27,492 nt of DNA from a virus (IMGVR_UViG_3300025154_000335:1-27492); one strand, 5' to 3'. Shown: positions 13,018 through 20,632, numbered from the stretch's first letter. Notes: generated by a model from the letters alone, not told the origin. Program-made: numbers and translations.

Positions 13018-13290
13018 ATGACCCCCAACCAGCTAAAAGCCGCCGCCCTGCACGCCTCAGTCGCGCTCGGATCGCTAGACGCCTTGATGCAGATGGAGAA
13101 GCCCAAGTCCGCACGCTGGAACCGGCTTGACGGCATGGTGGACGCCGTAAACCGCTACATAGAGTTAATCAAGGCCGACCTCGCAGCGCAGCAGGTGTTT
13201 GATGGGCCGGTGTTCTCTGTGGAGGAGTTGCGGGCGGCATCGCTGCTAATTGACATCGTGAACGACAAAATTGAGCAACTTTACCCGTAG
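13018..13290 (+). CDS. Helical hypothetical protein
   Basis: A 90-residue, mostly alpha-helical protein from ATG 13018, with CGGGAGG upstream and four bases after the fusion gene stop. Ala/Leu-rich helices, no Cys. It may share the fusion gene transcript. No family recognised. Confidence 0.65.
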   Translation: MTPNQLKAAALHASVALGSLDALMQMEKPKSARWNRLDGMVDAVNRYIELIKADLAAQQVFDGPVFSVEELRAASLLIDIVNDKIEQLYP

Positions 13291-13298
13291 GAGGGAAT

Positions 13299-13667
13299 AT
13301 GAATGTGGCAGACGTGCATGAGTGGTGGGAGCTTAAGCGGACAGATATAGCCGATGATGACGCCATTAGGTGGTTATTTGAGGAGATAAAGCGGCTTGAC
13401 AGTCTTTGTGATGATCAAGCCCGACAGATAAAACACCTTAAAAACCCAGAAACTGCCGGAGGGGTACTCCCTGACTGTATGATACCTGATGGTGGTGATG
13501 GTCCATGCCTTGCTTACCGTGAAATGATGCGCCAAGTAAAAGGTTTGGCTGAAGTTGCAGGAGCATGGTGCGAACAGCTTTGCGCAGAATCTAGCAAAGT
13601 TCGTGTTCTCTCACAGCGGCTCGACCTACTACATGAGAAAGCCGCCAATCCCCCTAACCCCTCATAG
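13299..13667 (+). CDS. Hypothetical protein with coiled-coil segments
   Basis: A 122-residue protein; ATG 13299 follows TAGGAGGGA. It starts with Trp-rich VHEWWELKRTD, then two helical segments separated by a Gly/Asp loop (IPDGGDGPC). The overall plan resembles small phage accessory proteins. Function unknown. Confidence 0.6.
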   Translation: MNVADVHEWWELKRTDIADDDAIRWLFEEIKRLDSLCDDQARQIKHLKNPETAGGVLPDCMIPDGGDGPCLAYREMMRQVKGLAEVAGAWCEQLCAESSKVRVLSQRLDLLHEKAANPPNPS

Positions 13668-13668
13668 C

Positions 13669-13697
13669 TTGCAATGTCTGAGCGGGTGTGATAGTAT
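13669..13697 (+). promoter_or_regulatory. Promoter of the structured leader
   Basis: TTGCAA (13669-13674), a 17-base spacer and TAGTAT (13692-13697). Transcription would start near 13704. The -35 shares TTGCA with the promoter before the terminase genes. Confidence 0.6.
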
Positions 13698-13703
13698 GGG
13701 GGC

Positions 13704-13838
13704 ACAATTTAATACAGCATTGAAAACTCACCGTGCAGGGTTGAGTGTTCACCATAAGGATTTGACTCCCACTATCGGGGGTCAGTCTGACAGCGCCCCT
13801 CTGAGACTGCACTCTTGGAGGGGCGCTGTTCTTTTTTT
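13704..13838 (+). ncRNA. Structured leader or small RNA (about 135 nt)
   Basis: Between a promoter and an intrinsic terminator lie three hairpins: ACTCA/TGAGT (13726-13730 with 13742-13746), GACTCCC/GGGGGTC (13764-13770 with 13777-13783) and the terminator stem. There is no convincing reading frame. It could be a cis-acting attenuator for the HNH gene that starts 11 bases later or a free small RNA. No known RNA family recognised. Confidence 0.5.
13790..13838 (+). terminator. Intrinsic terminator/attenuator before the HNH gene
   Basis: A perfect 12-pair stem, ACAGCGCCCCTC (13790-13801) with GAGGGGCGCTGT (13818-13829), then TCTTTTTTT. The SD of the HNH gene (TAGGAGCGG) comes right after it, so read-through decides HNH expression from this promoter. 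Confidence 0.9.
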
Positions 13839-13848
13839 AGGAGCGGCA

Positions 13849-14229
13849 ATGAGCACATATTACTCTCCCGGCTGTACTAACGAGAAGGCCCACATTTGCA
13901 ACAATTGTGAAGAGGACGATGGTAGGCCAACTCTTTACTGGCAAGCGTCGGACTTCGACCTTTGCCACCAATGTTTGCTTAATTTGACAACATATCACGT
14001 TGACCCTCAGTTGAAAAACCACGAAGCAATTACCGTCCGCAGAATGGCAATTCCCGAAAGCTTACGTAATGAGATTTTTGAGCGTGATGGGAATAAATGC
14101 ACCGTCTGCGGAAGCGATAACCATTTGCAGGTGGATCACGTTGTCCCTTTTTCTAGAGGTGGCAAGACAACGAAAGATAACATGCAGACGCTTTGCAAAT
14201 CATGCAACCTTACAAAGAGGGCCAGATGA
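13849..14229 (+). CDS. HNH endonuclease (McrA-type)
   Basis: A 126-residue protein. The N-terminal half carries Cys pairs (CNNC at 17-20, CHQC at 39-42) forming a zinc ribbon. The C-terminal half is a classical HNH nuclease: CTVCG, VDHVVPFSRGG with the catalytic His, N-x-x-x-LCKSCN. ATG 13849 follows TAGGAGCGG. It lies between accessory genes and the replication initiator and may be a homing gene or a nuclease in DNA metabolism. It ends in an ATGA overlap with the initiator gene. Confidence 0.85.
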   Translation: MSTYYSPGCTNEKAHICNNCEEDDGRPTLYWQASDFDLCHQCLLNLTTYHVDPQLKNHEAITVRRMAIPESLRNEIFERDGNKCTVCGSDNHLQVDHVVPFSRGGKTTKDNMQTLCKSCNLTKRAR

Positions 14230-14909
14230 TGCAAGAGGGATACATCAAACTTCACCGGTGTATTCTGGATAGCAGTTGGTCCCGACACCCTGACTTTGTA
14301 GCTGTATGGGTCTACTGCTTGCTGCGAGCCAACTACAACCCCGCCGACGTGGTAACAAAAGGTGGTGCCGTTGTGCATCTTGAGCCGGGGCAGTTTATTA
14401 CGTCAAGGGAGCAAATCAGCGCAGGAACGGGAGTTCAAGAATCGAAGGTGGAGCGCATACTGAAATTGTTCAAAAGTGAACAGCAAATTGAACAACAGAA
14501 TAAAGGGAAATTCCGTGTAATAACAATAACTAACTGGTTTAAATACCAAGCGCGTGAACAGCACAATGAACAACAAATGAACAACAAACGAACAACAGAT
14601 GAACAGCAAATGAACACAAACAAGAAGGTAAAGAAGGAAGAAGAAGGTAAAGAAGAAAAGAAAGAAACGGGGGATGTAAAATTCTTTTTGCCTACACCTG
14701 AACAAGTCCAAACATACATGGATGAGATTGGGTTTAGATCAGATGGGGAACATTTTGTAGATTACTACTCAGCAAAGGGATGGATGATCGGCAAAAACAA
14801 GATGAAGGATTGGAAAGCAGCAGTCAGGACCTGGCGGAAAAACAGCACCCCTAAGCAAGAAAATAATCCACAAGAAAGGCCGGACTACATGAGGGGGGTG
14901 CAAATCTGA
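14226..14909 (+). CDS. Phage replication initiator / replisome organizer
   Basis: A 227-residue protein. The N-terminal part (1-105) resembles the phage replisome-organizer winged-helix domain: YIKLHRCILDSSW, FVAVWVYCLLRANY, LEPGQFITSREQIS. A very polar Asn/Gln/Lys/Glu linker (about 112-155) follows. The C-terminal part has FVDYYSAKGWMIGKNKMKDWKAA, shared by DnaD-like or helicase-loading phage proteins. ATG 14226 overlaps the HNH stop, with AAAGAGGG upstream; ATG 14229 is equally possible. It would bind the iterons inside its own gene and recruit the primase-helicase encoded immediately downstream. Confidence 0.8.
   Translation: MMQEGYIKLHRCILDSSWSRHPDFVAVWVYCLLRANYNPADVVTKGGAVVHLEPGQFITSREQISAGTGVQESKVERILKLFKSEQQIEQQNKGKFRVITITNWFKYQAREQHNEQQMNNKRTTDEQQMNTNKKVKKEEEGKEEKKETGDVKFFLPTPEQVQTYMDEIGFRSDGEHFVDYYSAKGWMIGKNKMKDWKAAVRTWRKNSTPKQENNPQERPDYMRGVQI
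14476..14620 (+). other. Iteron array, candidate origin of replication
   Basis: Two iterons at 14476-14498 (GTGAACAGCAA, ATTGAACAACAG) and six head-to-tail units at 14554-14620 around ATGAACAACAA, five of them spaced exactly 11 bp (14566, 14577, 14588, 14599, 14610). A purine-rich, A-rich stretch follows (14621-14672). Because 11 is not a multiple of 3, the repeat is kept in DNA, not protein. The layout recalls lambda ori inside gene O. Confidence 0.7.
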
Positions 14910-16810
14910 TGGAAATTTCAGAGGTAGTAGAGTCGTTAACCTCGCAGGTTAGCACCATTGCAAAGATGCTACTTCCTGGGGGGCGTGAAGTCGGTCGCGA
15001 ATGGGAAGCTGGATCGACAGGCGGCGAATCGGGCCGCAGTTTAAAGCTTTGCCTCTCAGGAGACAAAAAGGGCAAATGGGCGGACTTTGCTACAGGGGAG
15101 GGCGGAGACCTGCTCGACTTGTGGTGCGTGGTTAAAAACATGCCTCTTGCCTCAGCATTGCAGGAAGCCAAAGCATACCTTGGTGTATCTGAACCGGAAT
15201 TTCTTAAAACCAAGGAGAGGAAGTTTCGCAAACCTTCCCCGAAGGGAGCGCGTAAGGTTGCCGCTGCCTCGCCGGTCATGAAATATCTTTTTGACACGCG
15301 CAAACTGTCGCCGGAAACGCTAGCAGCTTACAGGGTAGCCGAGGCCGACAAGATAGGCCCATGGGCAGGGTGGAAGCGGCAGGAACCTTGGAGCGGCCCG
15401 TGGGTTTGCTTTCCGTCATTCCATGGTACCGACTTGGTTTCGATGAAATACCTTCACTTGGAGCGCAAAGAAGGAAAGAAACAAACGCTAGTTGAGGCAG
15501 GGTGCAAGCCAATATGTTTTGGCTGGCAGGCGATAGACCCCAAATCAAGGCAGATTGTCATAGCCGAGGGCGAGATTGACGCTATGACGCTGCACCAGTA
15601 TGGACACCCCGCCGTTTCGGTTCCTTTCGGAGCTGGCAAGGGCGAAAAGCAGCAGTGGGTTGATTATGATTGGGATGAGTTGGAGCGGTTTGAAACCATT
15701 TACCTTTGCATGGATAACGACAAGGAGGGACACGTTGCCGTTGAGGAATTGGTATCACGGCTAGGAGTCCACCGTTGTCGGATAGTGACCCTTCCCAAAA
15801 AGGATGCTAACGAGTGCTTGCAGTCTGGCGTTACAGAAAAGGAGATCGCCGTTTGCTTTAGGGAGGCACGGTATATCGAACCGGAGGAGCTGAAAAGAAC
15901 CAGCGACTACACGCAAGCCGTAATAGACCAATTTTACCCACCAGGCGGAAAGGTGCCGGGCTTTGATATGCCATGGCCAAAGATACCCTTTCGTTTCCGC
16001 AGGGGGGAGGTTTCAATAATTACCGGATGCAACGGCCATGGTAAAAGCCTGATGTGGGGGCAAGTAATTCTTGCCGGTGCGCTGCAAGGCGAAAAGGCTT
16101 GTATTGCCTCGTTTGAAATGGCCCCGGCAACGACTCTTGCTCGCATAGTCAGGCAAGCCACAGCTCACAAGAAGCCGACTCAAAAGACCATAGATGAATC
16201 GCTAGAGTGGCTGTCTGACAAGATTTGGCTGTTTGCCCTTGTAGGGACGGGCAAAACGGATCGCTTGCTAGATGTTTTTGAATATGCGTTTAAGCGGCAT
16301 GGGGTCCGCCACTTCCTGATTGATTCTCTTATGAAGCTAGGGCTGAGTGAGGACGACTACAACGGGCAAAAAGCCATAATGGAAAAGCTGTGCGATTGGG
16401 CAAACGCTACCGGGGCACATATCCACCTGATAGCTCACCCCCGCAAGGAAGATGAAAGCATACCCGCTGGGAAAATGGCTATCAAGGGGACAGGGGCATT
16501 AACCGACCTTGCCTTCAACGTGTTTTCAGTGTGGCGCAACAAAAAGAAAGAGCAAACTATGCAGTCGTACCGAAATGGGGAAGCAGTGGAATTGCCGAAA
16601 GGGAAAAAGATTGAAGATATTATGACCATGCCGGATGCAATATTGGTTTGCGATAAGAGCCGCAACGAGGAAGGAGTTGAGGGGAAGTATGGGCTTTTTT
16701 ACGACTCCGATTCGCTGCAATATTTGAGTGTTCACGGTTCTCGGCCCATTGACTATTTCGGGGAATATAAGAGGTATTTTGAGCAGGACGAAGATACGGG
16801 GGGTTACTGA
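14909..16810 (+). CDS. Primase-helicase (TOPRIM + DnaB-like RecA domain)
   Basis: A 633-residue bifunctional replication protein resembling T7 gp4/Twinkle. Residues 40-75 (GKWADF...GGDLLDLW) look like a primase N-terminal domain without the zinc Cys set. The TOPRIM domain holds AEGEID (219-224) and DNDKEG (269-274). The C-terminal helicase has Walker A GCNGHGKS (373-380) and a later IDSLMKLG and LIAHPRK block typical of DnaB-family ATPases. It unwinds DNA and may make primers, although loss of the zinc Cys leaves priming uncertain. ATG 14909 shares one base with the previous stop. It follows the initiator gene, forming a replication unit. Confidence 0.9.
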   Translation: MEISEVVESLTSQVSTIAKMLLPGGREVGREWEAGSTGGESGRSLKLCLSGDKKGKWADFATGEGGDLLDLWCVVKNMPLASALQEAKAYLGVSEPEFLKTKERKFRKPSPKGARKVAAASPVMKYLFDTRKLSPETLAAYRVAEADKIGPWAGWKRQEPWSGPWVCFPSFHGTDLVSMKYLHLERKEGKKQTLVEAGCKPICFGWQAIDPKSRQIVIAEGEIDAMTLHQYGHPAVSVPFGAGKGEKQQWVDYDWDELERFETIYLCMDNDKEGHVAVEELVSRLGVHRCRIVTLPKKDANECLQSGVTEKEIAVCFREARYIEPEELKRTSDYTQAVIDQFYPPGGKVPGFDMPWPKIPFRFRRGEVSIITGCNGHGKSLMWGQVILAGALQGEKACIASFEMAPATTLARIVRQATAHKKPTQKTIDESLEWLSDKIWLFALVGTGKTDRLLDVFEYAFKRHGVRHFLIDSLMKLGLSEDDYNGQKAIMEKLCDWANATGAHIHLIAHPRKEDESIPAGKMAIKGTGALTDLAFNVFSVWRNKKKEQTMQSYRNGEAVELPKGKKIEDIMTMPDAILVCDKSRNEEGVEGKYGLFYDSDSLQYLSVHGSRPIDYFGEYKRYFEQDEDTGGY

Positions 16811-17025
16811 TGGTTAAGCATGAGGTGCTAGATCAAGAGGTGTGGGAATGCTCGGATGAGGAAATCCGCCGCTTATGGCCGGAGACGCCGCCAGAGGACA
16901 GGTACAAGCTGTGGAGCAATAGCGAATATACCTCGCACATTCTAGACGACCCCGCCCAGGTGCGGGCGTGCTTGTCGCGGAAAAGGGCGCAGCCAGGGCG
17001 TTTGCAAACCAAGGAGAGCAAATGA
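16810..17025 (+). CDS. Small hypothetical protein
   Basis: Seventy-one residues from ATG 16810, which shares one base with the helicase stop; GGGGGG lies upstream. Acidic start, basic end (LSRKRAQPGRLQTKESK). Coupled at both ends, by a 4-bp overlap downstream. No family recognised. Confidence 0.6.
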   Translation: MVKHEVLDQEVWECSDEEIRRLWPETPPEDRYKLWSNSEYTSHILDDPAQVRACLSRKRAQPGRLQTKESK

Positions 17026-17747
17026 TTGCATATCACGGTACACCATGCGGGGCGACTCGACCCGATGCAGCACGTTTTCTTAGAAGCCGTCACGCGCTGG
17101 TTTCATACGCCAACCCCGAAGATATGCCGATAGTGGCTGATGCCTGTGCATCCTTCGTTTTGGACAACGGAGCTTTTACCATGTGGCGCGGCGGCAAAAC
17201 CCCTGATTGGGACGCCTACCTTAAATGGGTGCAGCATTGGTCTAAACACCCCGGCTTTGATTGGTGGCTTATTCCTGACGTGATTGGCGGCACCGAAGAT
17301 GAAAACCGCTGTCTCAACTTTCAGTATGGCCGTAAAGCGCCTTACGGCGTCCCGGTATATCATCTGCATGAGTCGCTAGAGTACGCCGCACAATTGGCCG
17401 AAACCTGGCCGCGTGTGGCTATAGGTTCAAGTGGTGAATGGCCGAACCCCGGCACACAATCATGGTGGAACCGGATGGGCGAAGTCATGGCGGCGATGTG
17501 TGACAGCAAGGGGCGGCCTAAATGCAAACTGCATGGGCTGCGGATGTTGGACCCGCTGATATTTTCCCGGCTCCCGTTATCGTCTGCTGACTCTTGCAAC
17601 GCCACTATCAACAGTGGTTCACTGTCCCGATTTGGAATGTACGTCCCACCGACTGCAAGTCAGAGGGCCGAGGTTATCGCGGCAAGGATTGAGTCGCACA
17701 ACAGCGCGGCGGTTTGGGATCAACCGCAAATGTCCCTGGCAATCTAA
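17022..17747 (+). CDS. TGT/DpdA-like TIM-barrel protein (possible DNA deazaguanine transferase)
   Basis: A 241-residue protein from ATG 17022 (AAGGAGA upstream, ATGA overlap). Conserved-looking blocks follow in the order of tRNA-guanine-transglycosylase-like barrels: FVLDNGAFT (Asp48), WWLIPDVIGG (Asp86), VYHLHESLE, VAIGSSGEW, KLHGLRMLDP and SADS (Asp190). Phage proteins with these blocks are commonly seen beside DNA-modification genes. DpdA members swap guanine for a 7-deazaguanine base in DNA. No preQ0 synthesis genes (queC/D/E, folE) are in this window, so the base would come from the host or genes outside. Assignment to the exact DpdA branch is by eye. Confidence 0.6.
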   Translation: MIAYHGTPCGATRPDAARFLRSRHALVSYANPEDMPIVADACASFVLDNGAFTMWRGGKTPDWDAYLKWVQHWSKHPGFDWWLIPDVIGGTEDENRCLNFQYGRKAPYGVPVYHLHESLEYAAQLAETWPRVAIGSSGEWPNPGTQSWWNRMGEVMAAMCDSKGRPKCKLHGLRMLDPLIFSRLPLSSADSCNATINSGSLSRFGMYVPPTASQRAEVIAARIESHNSAAVWDQPQMSLAI

Positions 17748-17784
17748 ACGCAGCCGGGGCGTTTAAAATAATTTGCAAAAGGCG

Positions 17785-17813
17785 TTGACACCGGAGCGCT
17801 CCGGTGGTAATCT
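17785..17813 (+). promoter_or_regulatory. Promoter with palindromic operator in the spacer
   Basis: TTGACA (17785-17790), a 17-base spacer and TAATCT (17808-17813). The perfect 16-bp palindrome ACCGGAGCGCTCCGGT (17790-17805) fills the spacer, a classic repressor position. The next gene starts at 17848 with AAGGGGGA. Confidence 0.8.
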
Positions 17814-17847
17814 CCTATTAACGATGAAGCACACCAAGGGGGACGCC

Positions 17848-18150
17848 ATGGCCCGCACAAAACTGGATAACAAATTGATAGATTCATTGATAGCTGAAAA
17901 TTGCGCCCTAAAAAAAGAGTTGGCAGAACTACGAAACCCCATTCGCAGTGGCAGACAGATTGCCAGTGAACTTAAGGCATTAGGTGCATATAAACGATAT
18001 GCTAGCGATGGGCTTACCGGTCGAGGCATGTACTGGAACTTGGACCACAAAGGGCAAACTTACCGGCTAACTAAAAGAGCGGGGGAAAAACTTAGTGAAT
18101 CGGCTGTTCGTTTAGCCATGGAAATAAAAGGAGCAAAGGAGACCCCATGA
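17848..18150 (+). CDS. Hypothetical protein, first gene of the accessory operon
   Basis: One hundred residues from ATG 17848, preceded by AAGGGGGA. The N-terminal helix (LDNKLIDSLIAENCALKKELAEL) is a likely coiled coil; the rest is basic. An ATG at 17824 lacks an SD. It follows the promoter with a palindromic operator, but it shows no clear HTH, so it is not obviously the regulator. Function unknown. Confidence 0.65.
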   Translation: MARTKLDNKLIDSLIAENCALKKELAELRNPIRSGRQIASELKALGAYKRYASDGLTGRGMYWNLDHKGQTYRLTKRAGEKLSESAVRLAMEIKGAKETP

Positions 18151-18308
18151 AACACACCTGCACCGTCTGCGGCCACGTAGACGAGATAAACCCTGCCGCC
18201 GTCCTTGGTAGCATGAGCAACAAGCGGACCCCGAAGGCGAAGGCGGCGCAGTTGGCGAATTTGGAGAAGGCGAACGAGGCGAGGAAGAAGAAGGGGGAGG
18301 GGAGATGA
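18147..18308 (+). CDS. Small CxxC protein with basic tail
   Basis: Fifty-three residues from ATG 18147 (AAAGGAG upstream, ATGA overlap). CTVC at 5-8 plus His10 could hold a metal; the C-terminal half is a Lys/Glu/Ala helix. It overlaps the next start by four bases. Function unknown. Confidence 0.6.
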   Translation: MKHTCTVCGHVDEINPAAVLGSMSNKRTPKAKAAQLANLEKANEARKKKGEGR

Positions 18309-18634
18309 AGTTTGAAAGCTTGAAGCCGGGGATGGTGGTTTACGACATTCGCAAACACCGCATGGGCAACACGACCATAAACACGTTGTCACTTTACGAG
18401 GTGAGGGTTTTAGAAGTCGACCACGAAAAGGGGAAAGTTACTTATTCGTGGAACGGGAACCGCTCCGTAGTCAGCAGCAGGTACGCATGTGAGCCGTGGA
18501 AGAAAAACAAGCCGCTGATTATCAGGTCCGCAATGGGCTACTGCCGATTGGCGACCAAAGAGGAAAAAGCCGCCGCTAAAACCGCAGAGGGCAACGTCAA
18601 GGGCATGAAACCACCGCAGGACGCGCAAGGATAG
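18305..18634 (+). CDS. Hypothetical phage protein
   Basis: One hundred nine residues from ATG 18305 with GGGGGAGGGGAG upstream. The beta-rich N-terminus (FESLKPGMVVYDIRKH, YEVRVLEVDHEKGKVTYSW) resembles a small barrel; the C-terminal tail is Lys-rich. I recall similar small phage proteins without function. Bases 18635-18719 after it show no gene. Confidence 0.65.
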   Translation: MKFESLKPGMVVYDIRKHRMGNTTINTLSLYEVRVLEVDHEKGKVTYSWNGNRSVVSSRYACEPWKKNKPLIIRSAMGYCRLATKEEKAAAKTAEGNVKGMKPPQDAQG

Positions 18635-18719
18635 CCCAAACGGGCACGATCTAGCCAAAGCGCATACCGTTGGCAGGGGCGAGGGATAACAGGGCGGGAA
18701 TGGGGCAAGGGGGGGGAGT

Positions 18720-18923
18720 GTGAAAAAGGGAAGAGTTCATCTCGCGGGGCAAGACCCGTTTTATCTGCACAGCAAGCGCAGCAGCGTATGGAGATATCTT
18801 GGATGCGCCAACCCTTACAGCGAGACTGCAATATCCGTCCACAAGGACAGTGACACGGTGACTACCGACCCCGCAAAAGTTACGTGCTGTCATTGTAGGG
18901 TGAAGATGCAGCGCGGCAAGTGA
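18720..18923 (+). CDS. Small zinc-binding hypothetical protein
   Basis: Sixty-seven residues from GTG 18720, preceded by GGGGGGGAG. The C-terminus has CCHC (56-59 region), and the centre has YLGC and an HKD segment. A metal site with the upstream Cys/His is plausible. No family recognised. Confidence 0.55.
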   Translation: MKKGRVHLAGQDPFYLHSKRSSVWRYLGCANPYSETAISVHKDSDTVTTDPAKVTCCHCRVKMQRGK

Positions 18924-18940
18924 CCGCCCAAGGAGGCAAC

Positions 18941-19402
18941 ATGGATTTGCAGGGGAAACTCAGAGCGCAGAAGTTGGCAAACTACGGCAACGGGATGAGC
19001 GGCGAATTTTTCAATAAGGTGGCCGATGAACTCGACCGCCTCACCCAACTCTGCGAGGAGCAGGGGAGAGAACTGGTAGATTTCAAGCAACTCTATGAGG
19101 ATCGCGCTTCCGATTACAGGCAAGCCGAATCCGCCCTCACCCGCCACGCAGAAGAAAAGGCAGGGCTGGATGCGGAGCTGTCGCAGGCGAGGGAGGAGGT
19201 GACGCTGTGGAGGGGCTGCTATAACATCCAGTTTGCGCGCGCCGAAGCCGCCGAGCAGCGCGAGAGGGGGCTGAGGGAGGCGTTTGCGCTGTACGGCTGG
19301 CATTCTTCTGGTTGTGCTTGCAACATGGGCGAAGGACTAGGTAAAAAATGCTCTTGTGGTTTTGAAGCCGCCCTCGCGGCAGAGACGAAAGGGGAGGAGT
19401 AG
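18941..19402 (+). CDS. Coiled-coil protein with C-terminal Cys cluster
   Basis: A 153-residue protein. ATG 18941 follows AAGGAGG (18930-18936). Residues about 20-110 form a long coiled coil; the tail (HSSGCACN...KKCSCGF) holds four Cys and a His. The plan is similar to the protein at 19938, so the two may be distant paralogues. Function unknown. Confidence 0.65.
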   Translation: MDLQGKLRAQKLANYGNGMSGEFFNKVADELDRLTQLCEEQGRELVDFKQLYEDRASDYRQAESALTRHAEEKAGLDAELSQAREEVTLWRGCYNIQFARAEAAEQRERGLREAFALYGWHSSGCACNMGEGLGKKCSCGFEAALAAETKGEE

Positions 19403-19404
19403 AG

Positions 19405-19629
19405 ATGAGACAGCCAGATATTTGGGATGTGAACACTATCTGCCTATTTGCAGGGAGCAACCGCAAGAAGATCACAACTACACTCGGCACAGAGTTATGG
19501 GTGCCGAGTAGACCAGAGCCGCACAACGCATTTTCGCCTCTGTGGCGTTTCAAACTCGCATGGCTGGTACTCACCGGGAAAGCCGACTGCTTAACATGGG
19601 AAGCAAGAGCGGCAGGAGGTGGGGAGTGA
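19405..19629 (+). CDS. Hypothetical protein
   Basis: Seventy-four residues from ATG 19405, with AAAGGGGAGGAG upstream. The end FKLAWLVLTGKADCLTWE resembles the tails of several small phage proteins, but no function is known. It ends in an overlap with the GTG of the next gene. Confidence 0.6.
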   Translation: MRQPDIWDVNTICLFAGSNRKKITTTLGTELWVPSRPEPHNAFSPLWRFKLAWLVLTGKADCLTWEARAAGGGE

Positions 19630-19778
19630 AGGTCTATTTCTACACAAAACACGGTAAATGGTTCTACTTCTCGATAGGTAAATGGTGTCCGTTTCGCTAC
19701 ATGCAACACGGAGGATGGGTTTGTCTTGAGTGGCCGTGGATCAAGCAATATGCACTCAAGGTAAGAGGTGGGGGATGA
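19626..19778 (+). CDS. Aromatic-rich microprotein
   Basis: Fifty residues from GTG 19626 (AGGAGGTGGGG upstream, 4-bp overlap GTGA). Very rich in Trp, Tyr and Phe (KWFYFSIGKW, GWVCLEWPW). It may be membrane-surface or protein-binding. Supported by coupling on both sides. Confidence 0.5.
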   Translation: MKVYFYTKHGKWFYFSIGKWCPFRYMQHGGWVCLEWPWIKQYALKVRGGG

Positions 19779-19945
19779 TCAAGGATTGGCAGGTTATCGA
19801 CTATGCTGGTACTGACGCTAAGGCGTTGGCGGCGCTATTTCTCGACGGATGGGAGACCGCTCCAGGTACACATGAAAGTCTAACCGATCATGATGATCTG
19901 AGCTATGTGGTGTTGGTTAAAAGAGGAGATAGCGAGAATGAGTAA
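19775..19945 (+). CDS. Small acidic hypothetical protein
   Basis: Fifty-six residues from ATG 19775, with TAAGAGGTGGGGG upstream and an ATGA overlap. No Cys, mixed alpha/beta, ends YVVLVKRGDSENE. Overlaps the next gene by eight bases. No family recognised. Confidence 0.55.
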   Translation: MIKDWQVIDYAGTDAKALAALFLDGWETAPGTHESLTDHDDLSYVVLVKRGDSENE

Positions 19946-20390
19946 TTGCCTATATGGATGTGTACCAGGAGCACCGAACGACCATTGCGGTCAACACGGT
20001 TTAGCCGCGCAACTCATAACCCTCAAGGCCGACCTCGCCGCGGCGCTGGAGAGGGTGGGGGAGTCCGTCAAGCTGATTGACGAGATAGACAGGGAGTACA
20101 ACCAGAAAACCAACGCCTTGATAGAACGCCACGCTGCACAACTCGACCAGCTCAAGAGGGAGAGGGACGAGGCGCAGGAAGGATGGGCAGCGGCTGAGGA
20201 TCGGGCTAGCATCGAAGCAGGATGCTGCCACGAGGAGCGAACCAAGGCCAAGAAAGCCTACCGCCAAGGCTTCGAGGATTGCAGGGAGGCGATACACGAC
20301 CATTTGGTTGACGTCGGCGTGCTGGTGGACATATGCCCCGCCTACGCTGAAATCCGCGCACTGACGGTGCCGGAGAGGGGGCAAGGGTGA
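19938..20390 (+). CDS. Coiled-coil hypothetical protein
   Basis: A 150-residue protein from ATG 19938 (AAAGAGGAGA upstream). Cys/His at the start (CLYGC...HCGQH) is followed by a long coiled coil (residues 25-110). The remainder is helical and acidic. No enzyme motif. It may be a scaffold or a nucleoid-associated protein; that is a guess. Confidence 0.6.
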   Translation: MSNCLYGCVPGAPNDHCGQHGLAAQLITLKADLAAALERVGESVKLIDEIDREYNQKTNALIERHAAQLDQLKRERDEAQEGWAAAEDRASIEAGCCHEERTKAKKAYRQGFEDCREAIHDHLVDVGVLVDICPAYAEIRALTVPERGQG

Positions 20391-20632
20391 AGACACCAAA
20401 AGAGAAATACATGAACGACCCCGAGTATCACAATCTAGTGTGTACGCTTGAATCACTCATAGAGCAAGCTAGATTTACACCATCCGAATTGCGTGAGGCT
20501 TGTATCCTCGCCTGCATAAATTATGAAATGCGCCACATTCGGGAATACCTAATTGACCCGCATGTGCTCAACGCCCTTGATACATTAGATAGGTTCACCT
20601 CACAGCGTACTCAGAGAGGCCCAATAGCATGA
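20387..20632 (+). CDS. Helical hypothetical protein
   Basis: Eighty-one residues from GTG 20387, with GGAGAGGGGGCAAGG upstream, overlapping the previous gene by four bases. All helical (ARFTPSELREACILACINYEMRH). Similar phage proteins are known to me only as hypothetical. Confidence 0.6.
   Translation: MKTPKEKYMNDPEYHNLVCTLESLIEQARFTPSELREACILACINYEMRHIREYLIDPHVLNALDTLDRFTSQRTQRGPIA

Noticed and set aside
13704-14229. OMEGA/HEARO-type RNA with an RNA-guided nuclease
   Set aside because: The downstream protein is only 126 residues, with HNH and zinc ribbon but no RuvC or bridge helix, and the RNA is short.
15934-16161. Minus-strand frame inside the primase-helicase
   Set aside because: Overlaps the Walker A region of a clear gene and lacks start signals.
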